64,000 nucleotides of DNA from Jeotgalibacillus salarius (GTDB taxonomy: Bacteria > Bacillota > Bacilli > Bacillales > Jeotgalibacillaceae): NCBI RefSeq assembly GCF_004405125.1, contig NZ_SORX01000002.1, positions 62,001 through 126,000 of the forward strand. Reading direction: 5' to 3'. The notes beneath the pieces were generated by a model. That model was not told where the DNA came from. It made no database searches and saw only the letters and a program-made list of their open reading frames with translations. The position numbers were made by a program, and so were the translations under genes. This document shows, in pieces, positions 1 through 9,333 of the stretch. Position 1 is the stretch's first letter, and each line of letters opens with the position of its first letter.

Positions 1-1
1 A

Positions 2-985
2 CTGCAGGTTCTTCCGCAAAATGCCACGTTAAATAATTGGGCAATCACAGCTGATCCTGTTCAAATGTTAAAAGGCAGCGAAAATATCTTAAAAGCGCTT
101 CACGCACTGCCTCAAAGCCAGAACGTACAGGCACAGATTAATCAGCTGGAGCAGGCAGTTAAGGTTTATCAGCAGTCAGGAGCTGCTCAGCAGCTTGCTG
201 AAGCTGTTATAAAGGCGCAGGGGGTTCTTCTGCAGGTGAAGCCTCAATCGCCTCTCAGCATCCAGTCTATGCAATTACCTTCTGCTGATTTTACTCAGCC
301 CCATCAATCAGTCCGGACAGCAGCAGCAGAAGTGCAAAGCCTGATTGGTCAGCAGAACAGCTCGTCTTCTATTCAGATGATGCTGAAGGAAGTGATACAG
401 AGAATGGGCACGGATTATGAGGCCAGACTGCTGAATGCCGGAAATTCACCTGAAACAGCCACTCAAACACTGAAGGCCCAGCTTGTATCTTTACTGTCGA
501 TGCAAGGCATAAACACGCAGGTAAGGGAGTCTGCTGAACAAGTACTGAACCGCTTAAACGGCATGCAGCTGCTGTCTGCAGAAAATGGTCCGCAACAGCA
601 GCTTATCATGCAATTTCCGATTCAACTTGGAGCACAGCATACTGATGTCATGATGAAATTAAATGGCCGGAAGAAAAGTGATGGCACACTGGATCCAGAG
701 CATGTCAGAGTGCTGTTTTATATTACGCTTTCAGAATTAAAAGAAAGCATCATTGATATGAATGTTCAAAACAGTGTCGTATCACTCGATATTTATAATG
801 AAAACGAGCATCTCAATCAGCTTGCAAAACCTTTTGTACCTGCTTTGAAAACTGCTCTTCAGGAAGCGGGCTATTCGTTTTCTTCAGTAAAATTTCACAG
901 TACCAGAGAAGTTGACCCTCCAATCATGAATCCGGCAGAGGATGCTCTGTCTTCTGCTTATCACAAGGTGGATTTGAAAATATGA
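2..985 (+). CDS. ylqG: FliK-like protein YlqG, 5' end cut by window edge
   Basis: The reading frame is open from base 2, so the true start lies outside the window; the first internal ATG is at 65. The visible part is rich in Gln, Ser and Ala in its first half, with no membrane segment. The last ~110 residues (from about 595) form a compact domain that resembles the C-terminal domain of the flagellar hook-length protein FliK in its alternating beta pattern and its ending in a helix after a Leu-rich stretch. The assignment to YlqG rests mainly on position: upstream of ylqH-sucCD, as in B. subtilis. The stop overlaps the next start (ATGA at 982-985), which implies translational coupling. A role in flagellar export is inferred, not shown. 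Confidence 0.7.
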   Translation: MQVLPQNATLNNWAITADPVQMLKGSENILKALHALPQSQNVQAQINQLEQAVKVYQQSGAAQQLAEAVIKAQGVLLQVKPQSPLSIQSMQLPSADFTQPHQSVRTAAAEVQSLIGQQNSSSSIQMMLKEVIQRMGTDYEARLLNAGNSPETATQTLKAQLVSLLSMQGINTQVRESAEQVLNRLNGMQLLSAENGPQQQLIMQFPIQLGAQHTDVMMKLNGRKKSDGTLDPEHVRVLFYITLSELKESIIDMNVQNSVVSLDIYNENEHLNQLAKPFVPALKTALQEAGYSFSSVKFHSTREVDPPIMNPAEDALSSAYHKVDLKI

Positions 986-1251
986 AAGAGCATAAAAGAC
1001 TTGAGGCTGTTGCTTTAACTTATAAATCTGAAACCGGACAGGCACCTGTAGTGTCAGCTAAAGGAAAAGGAAAAATTGCTGAGTCAATTATTGAAAAGGC
1101 AAAAGATCACAATGTTCCAATACAGCAGGATGAATCTCTGGTGGAGCTTCTGAGTCAGCTGGAATTAAATGAAACAATACCGGATGAATTGTATCAGGCT
1201 GTAGCTGAAGTGTTTGCATTTATTTACCGTATCGATCAGATAAAAAAATAA
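982..1251 (+). CDS. ylqH: YlqH, stand-alone FlhB C-terminal-like protein
   Basis: This 89-residue protein aligns with the cytoplasmic C-terminal tail of FlhB (encoded here at 28840-29919). Both share the VALTYK/IVLKYK strand, an APVV-AKG motif, and the ending pattern IPDELYQAVAEVFAFIYR versus IPEEFFKAVAEILAYVYR. It has no transmembrane part and no NPTH autocleavage motif. In effect it corresponds to the fragment of FlhB downstream of the cleavage site. FlhB family members switch export from rod/hook to filament substrates, so a role as a soluble export-gate partner is plausible. It overlaps the FliK-like gene by 4 bp, and FliK is the natural partner of FlhB-C. Confidence 0.85.
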   Translation: MKEHKRLEAVALTYKSETGQAPVVSAKGKGKIAESIIEKAKDHNVPIQQDESLVELLSQLELNETIPDELYQAVAEVFAFIYRIDQIKK

Positions 1252-1297
1252 GATAATTCAGACAATGATCAAATTTTCACAATATCGCCTCAAATAG

Positions 1298-1326
1298 TGG
1301 ACATCACATCATTCATTCTATACAAT
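1298..1326 (+). promoter_or_regulatory. Sigma-A promoter of sucCD
   Basis: TGGACA at 1298-1303 and TACAAT at 1321-1326 are each one mismatch from consensus and have a 17-bp spacer. Transcription would start near 1333 and leave a leader of about 40 nt to the sucC start codon. No other promoter-like pair is as good in this gap. Confidence 0.65.
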
Positions 1327-1339
1327 GAAAGCGCAGTCT
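1325..1339 (+). promoter_or_regulatory. Candidate CcpA cre site over the sucC transcription start
   Basis: ATGAAAGCGCAGTCT fits the relaxed cre consensus WTGNAANCGNWNNCW at every defined position. It begins in the last bases of the -10 box and covers the predicted transcription start, the usual position for repression. TCA-cycle genes are typical CcpA targets in Bacillus. The site is predicted from sequence only. Confidence 0.55.
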
Positions 1340-1371
1340 ATTTTCAAAAGAGTTTGATAGGAGGATAAAAC

Positions 1372-2532
1372 ATGAATATCCATGAGTATCAGGGAAAGGA
1401 ACTCCTTAGAAAATATGGAGTATCCGTGCCCCGGGGTTATGTAGCTTTCACGCCGAAAGAAGCTGTTGAAGCAGCTAAAGAACTTGGATCGGCAGTTACA
1501 GTAGTTAAAGCACAGATCCATGCGGGCGGCCGCGGTAATGCGGGCGGAGTTAAAATTGCTAAAAGTATTGATGAAGTCCGTACATACGCAAAAGAATTAT
1601 TAGGCAAAACACTGGTTACACACCAGACAGGGCCGGAAGGTAAGGAAATTAAGCGCTTACTTATCGAAGAAGGCTGTGATATTAAGAAGGAGTATTACGT
1701 AGGTCTTGTACTTGATCGTGCGACTTCACGTATCACATTGATGGCATCTGAGGAAGGCGGAACTGAAATTGAGGAAGTTGCAGAAGCAACACCTGAAAAG
1801 ATTTTCCGTGAATCAATTGACCCTGTTGTTGGTCTGACAGCATTCCAGGCACGCCGTATTGCTTTTAACATCAACATTCCTAAAGAGATGGTTAATAAAG
1901 CAGTTCGATTTATGCTTGGACTTTACAAAATGTTTGTTGAAAAAGATTGTTCAATTGCAGAAATCAATCCGCTTGTTACAACTGGAGACGGCAATGTAAT
2001 GGCGCTTGATGCGAAGCTGAACTTTGATGCAAATGCACTTTATCGTCAAAAAGACATCATGGAATTCCGTGATCTTGATGAAGAAGATGCGAAAGAAATT
2101 GAAGCGTCTAAATATGACCTGAGCTATATTTCTTTAGACGGAAATATCGGCTGTATGGTTAACGGTGCAGGTCTTGCAATGGCTACAATGGACATTATCA
2201 AGCACTACGGCGGAGACCCGGCCAACTTCCTTGATGTTGGGGGCGGTGCTACAGCTGAGAAAGTAACTGAAGCATTCAAGATCATTCTTTCAGATGAAAA
2301 TGTAAAAGGTATTTTCGTTAACATTTTCGGTGGAATTATGAAGTGTGACATTATTGCTGAAGGTGTAGTAGAAGCTGCTAAACAGGTTGGTTTGAAAGTA
2401 CCGCTTGTTGTACGACTTGAAGGAACGAATGTAGAACTTGGCAAGAAAATTCTAAATGAGTCAGATCTTGATATCGTTGCAGCAGGCACAATGGCTGACG
2501 GCGCACAAAAGATCGTGGAACTTGTAGGCTGA
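1372..2532 (+). CDS. sucC: Succinyl-CoA synthetase beta subunit (ADP-forming)
   Basis: This TCA-cycle enzyme subunit forms the heterotetramer with SucD and interconverts succinyl-CoA and succinate with substrate-level phosphorylation. At 386 residues it has the normal family length. The N-terminal ATP-grasp fold begins with the conserved [16 protein letters not shown], followed by [10 protein letters not shown]. The C-terminal CoA-ligase domain carries [10 protein letters not shown] and the nucleotide-proximal [10 protein letters not shown]. The start is fixed by the Shine-Dalgarno GGAGG at about 1361. sucD follows after 18 bp, so the two are co-transcribed from the promoter at 1298-1326. Confidence 0.98.
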   Translation: MNIHEYQGKELLRKYGVSVPRGYVAFTPKEAVEAAKELGSAVTVVKAQIHAGGRGNAGGVKIAKSIDEVRTYAKELLGKTLVTHQTGPEGKEIKRLLIEEGCDIKKEYYVGLVLDRATSRITLMASEEGGTEIEEVAEATPEKIFRESIDPVVGLTAFQARRIAFNINIPKEMVNKAVRFMLGLYKMFVEKDCSIAEINPLVTTGDGNVMALDAKLNFDANALYRQKDIMEFRDLDEEDAKEIEASKYDLSYISLDGNIGCMVNGAGLAMATMDIIKHYGGDPANFLDVGGGATAEKVTEAFKIILSDENVKGIFVNIFGGIMKCDIIAEGVVEAAKQVGLKVPLVVRLEGTNVELGKKILNESDLDIVAAGTMADGAQKIVELVG

Positions 2533-2550
2533 GAAAGGCAGGGAGCATAA

Positions 2551-3453
2551 ATGAGTGTTTTTATTGATAAGAATACAAAAGTATTAGTTCAGGGAATCAC
2601 AGGCTCTACAGCCTTATTCCATACAAAGCAAATGCTTGAATACGGTACTCAGATCGTAGCAGGCGTGACACCTGGTAAAGGTGGAAATGAAGTAGAAGGT
2701 GTACCTGTATTCAACACAGTGGAAGAAGCTGTAAAAGCAACAGGCGCTAACGTGTCAGTTATTTATGTGCCGGCACCTTTTGCTGCAGATGCAATTCTTG
2801 AGTGTGTAGATGCAGAACTTGATATGGCGATTTGTATTACTGAGCATATCCCGGTTGTGGATATGGTTAAAGTTAAGCGTTATATGGAAGGCAGAAAGAC
2901 ACGTCTTGTCGGTCCTAACTGTCCGGGTGTGATCACACCTGACGAATGTAAAATCGGTATTATGCCTGGATACATTCATACAAAAGGACACGTAGGTGTG
3001 GTATCACGTTCTGGTACACTGACTTATGAAGCTGTTCACCAGCTTTCAGAAGAAGGTATTGGACAATCAACTGCTGTTGGTATCGGTGGAGACCCGGTCA
3101 ACGGAACAAACTTCATTGATGCACTTGAAGCATTCAACAATGACCCTGAAACAGAAGCTGTCATCATGATTGGCGAAATCGGCGGTACTGCTGAAGAAGA
3201 AGCTGCTGAGTGGGTTAAAGCGAACATGACAAAGCCTGTAGTAGGATTCATTGGCGGTGCAACTGCACCTCCTGGGAAACGTATGGGTCACGCTGGCGCG
3301 ATCATTTCAGGCGGTAAAGGTACTGCTGAAGAAAAGATCCGTGTCATGAATGAATGCGGAATCGCCGTAGCAGAAACTCCATCTGTTATGGGTGAAACGC
3401 TGATTAAAGTATTGAAAGAAAAAGGTTTATTTGATAAGTGTAAAACTCATTAA
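2551..3453 (+). CDS. sucD: Succinyl-CoA synthetase alpha subunit
   Basis: This is the CoA-binding subunit (300 residues). It starts with the typical [19 protein letters not shown] and has a Rossmann CoA-binding domain. [10 protein letters not shown] lies mid-protein. The C-terminal half carries the active-site phospho-histidine motif GHAGAI ([14 protein letters not shown]). SD AGGGAG precedes the ATG. It is the last gene of the sucCD operon and is closed by a strong terminator starting a few bases after the stop. Confidence 0.98.
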   Translation: MSVFIDKNTKVLVQGITGSTALFHTKQMLEYGTQIVAGVTPGKGGNEVEGVPVFNTVEEAVKATGANVSVIYVPAPFAADAILECVDAELDMAICITEHIPVVDMVKVKRYMEGRKTRLVGPNCPGVITPDECKIGIMPGYIHTKGHVGVVSRSGTLTYEAVHQLSEEGIGQSTAVGIGGDPVNGTNFIDALEAFNNDPETEAVIMIGEIGGTAEEEAAEWVKANMTKPVVGFIGGATAPPGKRMGHAGAIISGGKGTAEEKIRVMNECGIAVAETPSVMGETLIKVLKEKGLFDKCKTH

Positions 3454-3457
3454 TACT

Positions 3458-3490
3458 AAAAGAGCTGTCTGTTTCCCAGGCAGCTCTTTT
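3458..3490 (+). terminator. Intrinsic terminator of sucCD
   Basis: A long stem pairs AAAAGAGCTGTCTG with CAGGCAGCTCTTTT across a short TTTCC-type loop, with one T-G wobble. The 3' arm itself supplies the T run. It sits between the sucD stop and the dprA SD. Confidence 0.85.
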
Positions 3491-3523
3491 CATACAAATT
3501 TAATTTATAAAAGGAGTGACTAT

Positions 3524-4390
3524 ATGTCCGATAGTCAATTTAAAGAAAAGTTGCTATATCTGCATTATATGAACGTTTTAAGTAACAAACAACTTCTTCT
3601 ATGGTTACAGGCAGACCCGGCCTTAGAGCGGCCGCTAAGCAATCCTCCAGTCAGTGTTAAACTTACCCCTCATCAATCTCAAAAAATCTCTTCATGTCTT
3701 TTTTCTGCCACGTACAAAGAGATTGAATCACACCTGACCCAATCCCGTACATCCTTTATTACAATTTTTGATGAACTTTACCCTGAACGCTTAAGGGAAA
3801 TCTATGATCCTCCAGTCATATTGTATAGCAGAGGAAACATTAATCTGCTTAACAACACAAATCAACTGGCGGTAATAGGGTCGAGAAATGCTGATAGTTA
3901 TACTGAACGGACGCTTGAATGTATTCTACCTGGACTTATGAGAAGAGGGGTAGGGATCGTCAGCGGTATGGCTAAAGGTGCAGATGGAATTGCACACAGT
4001 CTTGCGCTCGGTGCTGAAACGATCGGTATAATCGGGAGTGGGTTTCACTATCAGTATCCGCGCTGTAACCATGATTTATATGAGGCAATGATTAAAAAAC
4101 AACTTCTTCTTTCAGAATATCCTCCTTACATCAAACCTCAAAAATTTCATTTTCCAATGAGAAACAGAATTATCGCCGGGATATCCAGAGGTCTGCTTGT
4201 TACTCAGGCAGCTATTAAAAGTGGCACGATGATTACAGTGGACAGGGCTTTAGAAGAAGGCAGAGATGTTTTTGCAGTGCCAGGCCCAATCTTCAATATT
4301 TTGAGTGAAGGGACGAATTCACTGATTAATCAGGGAGCAAAATTAACTGTCAGTGCACTGGATATAATTGATGAATGGCGTATAAAGTAA
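3524..4390 (+). CDS. dprA: DNA processing protein DprA (Smf)
   Basis: DprA is a competence protein that binds incoming single-stranded DNA and loads RecA. It is 288 residues from the ATG at 3524, preceded by AAAGGAGTG; the longer open frame reaching back into sucD crosses the sucD terminator and is not credible. The Rossmann-like core shows AVIGSRNA, GIVSGMAKGADGIAH, GIIGSGFHYQYP and the hallmark FPMRNRIIAGIS. It ends soon after the core and shows no obvious winged-helix extension, as in B. subtilis. Its presence allows, but does not prove, natural competence. Confidence 0.95.
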   Translation: MSDSQFKEKLLYLHYMNVLSNKQLLLWLQADPALERPLSNPPVSVKLTPHQSQKISSCLFSATYKEIESHLTQSRTSFITIFDELYPERLREIYDPPVILYSRGNINLLNNTNQLAVIGSRNADSYTERTLECILPGLMRRGVGIVSGMAKGADGIAHSLALGAETIGIIGSGFHYQYPRCNHDLYEAMIKKQLLLSEYPPYIKPQKFHFPMRNRIIAGISRGLLVTQAAIKSGTMITVDRALEEGRDVFAVPGPIFNILSEGTNSLINQGAKLTVSALDIIDEWRIK

Positions 4391-4558
4391 ACACTTTAAA
4401 AATGCTTTAACAGGTGAAAATCGTGCTGTAAATAGTCAAAATAGAGTCAATTAGCATCAAAGTCAAAAATAAAAAAAGTTGCAATTTGAAAAAATATAGT
4501 TTACATTGTGTCTCAGACCATAATTGCACATAAGAAGAGATTTTTCATAATTTCAGGG

Positions 4559-4572
4559 TGTAAACGCTAACA
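4559..4572 (+). promoter_or_regulatory. Perfect cre (CcpA) motif upstream of topA
   Basis: TGTAAACGCTAACA matches the classical cre consensus TGWAANCGNTNWCA at all 14 positions. A TATAAT box lies at 4606-4611 with a poor -35 (TTGGCT, 16-bp spacer). From a start near 4618 the cre centre would be about -52, a geometry seen for CcpA activation (for example ackA and pta in B. subtilis). The regulated transcript is unknown. Confidence 0.55.
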
Positions 4573-4656
4573 AGATTGACGTGTTGGCTTTTCTGCAGAT
4601 TTAATTATAATAGCTGTGGATTAATTCAGCCAATCATCTATATAATCAATAAATAA

Positions 4657-4686
4657 TTGACAAATGTAAAAAGTTGCACATATATT
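4657..4686 (+). promoter_or_regulatory. Likely topA promoter
   Basis: TTGACA at 4657-4662 is perfect. TATATT at 4681-4686 is one mismatch off, with an 18-bp spacer. This gives a leader of about 35 nt to the topA ATG at 4728. Confidence 0.55.
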
Positions 4687-4727
4687 TACGCATATGAAGG
4701 TTGAGTAACCTCCAGGGAGGATTAAGA

Positions 4728-6809
4728 ATGGCAGATTTTTTAGTAATTGTAGAATCACCCGCCAAAGCAAAGACGATTGAGCGGTATCTTGGAAAAAAGT
4801 ATAAAGTGAAGGCATCTATGGGACATATCAGAGATCTCCCAAAAAGCCAGATGGGTGTAGATGTCGAAAATGAATTCGAACCTAAATATATTACCATCAG
4901 AGGTAAAGGTCCTGTTTTAAAAGAACTGAAGACGGCTGCCAAAAAAGCAAAACGTGTATTTCTCGCGGCTGACCCCGACAGAGAAGGTGAAGCGATCGCC
5001 TGGCATCTTGCTCACAGTCTGGACCTGGATCTTGATTCGGAATGCCGCGTAGTTTTCAATGAGATAACAAAAGATGCGATTAAGGAATCATTTAAGCATC
5101 CGAGAAAAATAGATATGGACAGAGTAGACGCTCAGCAGGCAAGAAGAATTCTCGACCGTCTTGTTGGTTACAATATCAGTCCTATACTATGGAAGAAAGT
5201 AAAAAAAGGACTGAGTGCCGGCCGTGTCCAATCAGTTGCAGTTCGCCTGATTATCGACCGTGAAAATGAAATAAAAAATTTCCAGCCTGAAGAATACTGG
5301 ACAATCGATGGTCAGTTTAAAAAAGGCAGTAAAGATTTTCAGGCATCCTTTTACGGGTTAAAGGGTAAAAAGAAAAAGCTTGAAAACGAAGAAGACGTAA
5401 AAGAAGTTTTGAGCCAGATGAAGGGTAAGAAGTTTGAAGTTCAAAATGTAACAAAAAAAGAACGGAAACGAAATCCCGCTCCATCATTCATTACTTCATC
5501 TCTTCAGCAGGAAGCTGCCCGTAAATTAAATTTCAGAGCAAGAAAGACAATGATGCTTGCACAGCAGCTGTATGAAGGGATTGATCTAGGTAAAAAAGAA
5601 GGTACTGTCGGGTTGATTACGTATATGAGAACGGATTCCACACGTGTGTCTGATGTGGCGAAAGCTGAAGCAGCCGGTATCATCGAAGAGCAGTATGGAA
5701 AAGAGTTCCTTGCTGATGACAAACCGAAAGCTTCTAAAAAAAGCAAAAATGCTCAGGATGCCCATGAAGCAATCCGTCCTACCAGTGCTTTAAGAACTCC
5801 GCTCTCAGTTAAACAATATCTGAGCAGAGATCAGTACCGTCTCTATAAATTGATTTGGGAACGCTTCGTTGCCAGCCGTATGTCACCAGCTGTAATGGAT
5901 ACCATGAGCGTTGACTTAATGAATGGTGACGTACAATTCAGAGCAAGCGGCTCAAAAGTTAAGTTCCCGGGTTTTATGAAGGTCTACATTGAAGGCAGTG
6001 ATGATCAGTCAGATGACAAGGAGAACTACTTACCTGATCTTAAGGAAGGTGAGACTGTTTCGTCTGATGATATCGAACCTAAACAGCATTTTACTCAGCC
6101 GCCTCCAAGATATACGGAAGCCAGACTGGTTAAGACGCTTGAAGAACTGGGTATTGGAAGACCTTCAACTTATGCACCGACTCTGGATACAATTCAGAAA
6201 AGGGGCTATGTCTCTTTAGATAACAAACGATTTATACCTACTGAGCTTGGAGAAATAGTTCTTGCATTGATTGTAGAATTTTTCCCGGAGATTATCGATG
6301 TGGAATTTACTGCAAAAATGGAGAAAGAACTTGATGATGTAGAAGAAGGTCAGATACAATGGGTAAAGATCATTGATGAATTTTATAAGGACTTTGAAGG
6401 TCACCTTGAAAAAGCCGAACAGGAAATGGAAAAGGTTGAAATCAAAGATGAGTATGCAGGGGAAGATTGTGAAGAATGCGGGAATGCAATGGTGATCAAA
6501 ATGGGCCGTTATGGACGTTTTATGGCCTGCAGCAACTTTCCGGACTGCAGAAACACTAAGCCGATCGTAAAAGAAATTGGTGTGAAGTGCCCAACCTGTA
6601 AAGAAGGCAATGTGATCGAACGAAAAAGTAAGAAAAATAGAATTTTCTACGGATGTGACCGTTATCCATCGTGTGAGTATTTGTCATGGGATAAGCCGGT
6701 CGACAGACAATGTCCGAAGTGTGAGACTACGTTGATCGAAAAGAAACTTAAAAAAGGTAATCAGATTCAATGCCCGAATTGCGATTATAAAGAAGAACAG
6801 CAGGTATAA
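4728..6809 (+). CDS. topA: DNA topoisomerase I (type IA)
   Basis: TopA relaxes negative supercoils through a 5'-phosphotyrosyl intermediate. The N-terminal Toprim domain opens [15 protein letters not shown] and contains the Mg-binding [12 protein letters not shown]. The active-site tyrosine lies in [10 protein letters not shown], and [11 protein letters not shown] follows. The C-terminus has three C4-type zinc fingers (CEECG...CSNFPDC, CPTC...CDRYPSC, CPKC...CPNC). From the ATG at 4728, with SD AGGGAGG, it is 693 residues; an upstream in-frame TTG at 4701 would put the SD inside the gene and is rejected. Confidence 0.98.
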   Translation: MADFLVIVESPAKAKTIERYLGKKYKVKASMGHIRDLPKSQMGVDVENEFEPKYITIRGKGPVLKELKTAAKKAKRVFLAADPDREGEAIAWHLAHSLDLDLDSECRVVFNEITKDAIKESFKHPRKIDMDRVDAQQARRILDRLVGYNISPILWKKVKKGLSAGRVQSVAVRLIIDRENEIKNFQPEEYWTIDGQFKKGSKDFQASFYGLKGKKKKLENEEDVKEVLSQMKGKKFEVQNVTKKERKRNPAPSFITSSLQQEAARKLNFRARKTMMLAQQLYEGIDLGKKEGTVGLITYMRTDSTRVSDVAKAEAAGIIEEQYGKEFLADDKPKASKKSKNAQDAHEAIRPTSALRTPLSVKQYLSRDQYRLYKLIWERFVASRMSPAVMDTMSVDLMNGDVQFRASGSKVKFPGFMKVYIEGSDDQSDDKENYLPDLKEGETVSSDDIEPKQHFTQPPPRYTEARLVKTLEELGIGRPSTYAPTLDTIQKRGYVSLDNKRFIPTELGEIVLALIVEFFPEIIDVEFTAKMEKELDDVEEGQIQWVKIIDEFYKDFEGHLEKAEQEMEKVEIKDEYAGEDCEECGNAMVIKMGRYGRFMACSNFPDCRNTKPIVKEIGVKCPTCKEGNVIERKSKKNRIFYGCDRYPSCEYLSWDKPVDRQCPKCETTLIEKKLKKGNQIQCPNCDYKEEQQV

Positions 6810-6813
6810 AAAA

Positions 6814-6846
6814 GTCCTGGCGGTTTCTCCGCCAGGCTCTTTCTTG
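6814..6846 (+). terminator. Terminator of topA
   Basis: A perfect 8-bp GC stem, CCTGGCGG/CCGCCAGG, has a TTTCT loop and is followed by CTCTTTCTT. Confidence 0.8.
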
Positions 6847-6871
6847 TGAGTTTAGGAATGGAGGAATTGTT

Positions 6872-8173
6872 ATGAAGAGTGTAAATGTAATTGGAGCAGG
6901 ATTAGCAGGAAGTGAAGCAGCTTGGCAAATTGCTGAGAGAGGAATCGCAGTTGATTTATATGAAATGAGACCTGTAAGGCAAACACCGGCTCACCATACA
7001 GATAAATTTGCAGAGTTAGTGTGCAGTAATTCATTGCGTGCAAACAGTCTCACTAATGCAGTAGGTGTGTTAAAAGAAGAGATGCGTACACTGGATTCTG
7101 TCATTATTTCAGCTGCTGATGCAAGTTCAGTTCCAGCGGGTGGTGCACTGGCGGTTGATCGTCATGAATTCGCAGGATATGTGACTGAAAAGGTTAAAAA
7201 CCATCCGAACGTAACAGTACATTCAGAGGAAATTACTGAAATTCCGGAAGGCCCTACGATTATTGCCACTGGCCCTCTTACGACAGAAGGACTTGCGGAG
7301 AGTATTAAAAAACTGACTGGTGAAGAGTACTTATATTTCTATGATGCAGCAGCACCTATCCTGGAAAAAGACAGCATTGATATGGATAAAGTTTATTTAA
7401 AGTCACGTTATGATAAAGGGGAAGCAGCATACCTGAATTGTCCAATGACTGAAGAAGAATTTAATCGTTTTCATGATGCACTGATTGAAGCTGAAGTAGT
7501 ACCGCTGAAGGAATTTGAAAAAGAAATTTATTTTGAAGGTTGTATGCCTGTAGAAGTAATGGCTTCAAGAGGCAGAAAAACACTTCTGTTTGGTCCTATG
7601 AAACCGGTTGGACTTGAAGATCCCAAGACAGGAAAAAGACCATATGCAGTTGTTCAACTAAGACAGGACGATGCGGCTGGAACACTCTATAATATTGTAG
7701 GGTTTCAGACACATTTAAAATGGGGGCCTCAAAAAGAAGTGGTCAGAATGATTCCTGGTCTGGAAAATGCAGAAATTGTCCGGTATGGTGTGATGCACAG
7801 AAATACGTTCATTAATTCACCGAGTGTTTTGAAATCAACGTATCAGCTGAAAGCCCGGGAAGATCTTTTCTTTGCCGGTCAAATGACTGGTGTAGAAGGA
7901 TATGTTGAATCAGCAGCCAGCGGATTAATTGCAGGAATTAATGCAGCCCGTTTAATTAAAGGGGAAGATCCTTTGTTATTCCCTGCGGAAACTGCTATGG
8001 GAAGCATGGCGCGCTATATCACACAGGCTGACATGAAGAACTTTCAGCCGATGAATGCAAACTTTGGTTTATTCCCTGATCTGGGTGAAAGAATCAAGAA
8101 TAAAAAAGAACGTGCAGAAAAACATGCTGAAAGGGCAATCGAAACAATTCAGAACTTTGCGAAAAAAGTGTGA
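6872..8173 (+). CDS. trmFO: tRNA uracil-54 C5-methyltransferase (folate/FAD-dependent)
   Basis: TrmFO (formerly Gid) makes ribothymidine at U54 of the tRNA T-loop using methylenetetrahydrofolate and FAD. It is 433 residues, normal for the family. The FAD-binding GxGxxG motif is at the extreme N-terminus ([19 protein letters not shown]). The family signatures [19 protein letters not shown] and the second FAD segment [19 protein letters not shown] are present. SD GGAGG precedes the ATG. It is flanked by terminators on both sides, so it probably has its own promoter or relies on topA read-through. Confidence 0.97.
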   Translation: MKSVNVIGAGLAGSEAAWQIAERGIAVDLYEMRPVRQTPAHHTDKFAELVCSNSLRANSLTNAVGVLKEEMRTLDSVIISAADASSVPAGGALAVDRHEFAGYVTEKVKNHPNVTVHSEEITEIPEGPTIIATGPLTTEGLAESIKKLTGEEYLYFYDAAAPILEKDSIDMDKVYLKSRYDKGEAAYLNCPMTEEEFNRFHDALIEAEVVPLKEFEKEIYFEGCMPVEVMASRGRKTLLFGPMKPVGLEDPKTGKRPYAVVQLRQDDAAGTLYNIVGFQTHLKWGPQKEVVRMIPGLENAEIVRYGVMHRNTFINSPSVLKSTYQLKAREDLFFAGQMTGVEGYVESAASGLIAGINAARLIKGEDPLLFPAETAMGSMARYITQADMKNFQPMNANFGLFPDLGERIKNKKERAEKHAERAIETIQNFAKKV

Positions 8174-8182
8174 TATTTATTG

Positions 8183-8221
8183 CAAAAGCCTCTAAACCAT
8201 GATAAGATTTAGAGGCTTTTG
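8183..8221 (+). terminator. Terminator between trmFO and xerC
   Basis: CAAAAGCCTCTAAA pairs with TTTAGAGGCTTTTG across an 11-nt loop. The stem is largely symmetrical and could work in both directions. Confidence 0.8.
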
Positions 8222-8233
8222 TGAGGTGAGAAA

Positions 8234-9133
8234 ATGATTCAATATTCTGATGAAGCGAAACATTCTTTTATTCAATATTTACAAACTGAAAAGAATTACT
8301 CATCATTAACAGTTGAACACTATATTCACGATCTTGATCATTTTTTTGAATTTTTGAGCCGTGAAGGAGTTAAACATATTAATGAAACGGATGATCTGCT
8401 CGCCAGAGGATATCTGGTCAGTTTGCATGAGCATTCCTATTCACGCGCCTCGGTTTCGAGAAAGATCTCTAGCTTAAAAACTTTTTTCACCTATTTAAAT
8501 AGAGAGAACCCGGAATTTGTTAATCCGATGTCTTATATTATTCATCCGAAAAAAGAAGGCAGGCTGCCTCATTTTTTTTATGAGAATGAAATGGAGCAGC
8601 TTTTTTTAGCGTGCAGCGGAGAGGATCCTTTATCCAAAAGGAACAAAGCACTTCTCGAACTTTTGTATGCTTCAGGAATACGGGTGGCTGAATGTACAGG
8701 TATTCAGATGAAAGACCTTGACCTGACGATTGGGACAGTCCTGATTAAAGGTAAAGGAAGTAAAGAAAGATATGTGCCGTTTGGACATTTTGCCGGAGAT
8801 GCATTAAACGACTATATAAAGCATGCACGCGGCAATATGATGAAGAAGGAAGAGCATTCTTATTTATTTGTAAATCATAGAGGAGCACCTCTTACTTCAA
8901 GAGGGGTTCGCCATATCCTGAGTAAACTCATTGAAAAGACTTCCTTAAACCATTCTATACATCCACATATGCTGAGACATACATTTGCAACGCATATGCT
9001 GAATAGCGGAGCGGATTTGAGAACGGTCCAGGAACTGCTTGGACATGCTCACCTTTCATCAACTCAGCTATATACGCACGTGACGAAAGAGCATTTAAAA
9101 AATACGTACCAATCATTTCATCCAAGAGCTTAA
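8234..9133 (+). CDS. xerC: Tyrosine recombinase XerC (CodV)
   Basis: XerC resolves chromosome dimers at dif together with XerD. It is 299 residues: an N-terminal SAM-like DNA-binding domain (about 1-100) and a C-terminal catalytic domain. The catalytic residues are visible: R150 (SGIRVAE), K174 (GKGSKER), H245 and R248 (HPHMLRH), H271 (LGHAHLS) and nucleophile Y280 (QLYTHV). Its place before hslV-hslU-codY is the standard Bacillus codV-codW-codX-codY arrangement, so this is the housekeeping recombinase and not a phage integrase. Confidence 0.95.
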   Translation: MIQYSDEAKHSFIQYLQTEKNYSSLTVEHYIHDLDHFFEFLSREGVKHINETDDLLARGYLVSLHEHSYSRASVSRKISSLKTFFTYLNRENPEFVNPMSYIIHPKKEGRLPHFFYENEMEQLFLACSGEDPLSKRNKALLELLYASGIRVAECTGIQMKDLDLTIGTVLIKGKGSKERYVPFGHFAGDALNDYIKHARGNMMKKEEHSYLFVNHRGAPLTSRGVRHILSKLIEKTSLNHSIHPHMLRHTFATHMLNSGADLRTVQELLGHAHLSSTQLYTHVTKEHLKNTYQSFHPRA

Positions 9134-9145
9134 ACGAGAGGCTTT

Positions 9146-9308
9146 GTTAAAGTCCATTGTTGTTTCTACACAGCTGGTGATTGGAGCGTAAGGGGGTGAC
9201 TCCTGTGGCAGGAAGGGACAGGTGAGACAATCACGGCGAAGCCTGATGGCTCAGCGCCCGGCCACGGAAAGCGTCCCCCTGAAGCGGAAATCAACAGCCA
9301 ACTTTAAC
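9146..9308 (+). repeat. Palindromic intergenic repeat between xerC and hslV
   Basis: This 163-bp GC-richer block has imperfect inverted ends (GTTAAAGT...TTGTTGTTT against AAATCAACA...ACTTTAAC). Inner complementary pieces also fold back: GATTGGAGCG against AGCGGAAATC, AGGGGG against CCCCCT, and GTGGC against GCCAC. The phrase GATTGGAGCG...GACTCCTG...GACAGGTGAGAC...GGAAAGCG...GAAGCGGAAATCAACA is one I recognise from a family of short dispersed repeats common between genes in many Bacillales genomes. It contains no credible ORF and would form a long hairpin as RNA. It lies inside the presumed xerC-hslV operon. Confidence 0.75.
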
Positions 9309-9333
9309 TGAGCTAAAAGAAAAGAGGGTGTAC

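Larger units (their letters stand above)
4391..4727 (+). other. 337-bp AT-rich intergenic region before topA
   Basis: No gene of credible length is visible on either strand. The region holds a perfect cre-like 14-mer (4559-4572), a TATAAT box at 4606-4611 and a separate promoter at 4657-4686. I see no clear terminator for dprA. Confidence 0.6.

Noticed and set aside
3431-3523. Extension of dprA into sucD
   Set aside because: It crosses the sucD terminator, and the ATG at 3524 has a proper SD.
4576-4611. TTGACG paired with TATAAT before topA
   Set aside because: The spacer is 24 bp. TTGACA/TATATT at 4657-4686 is a better promoter.
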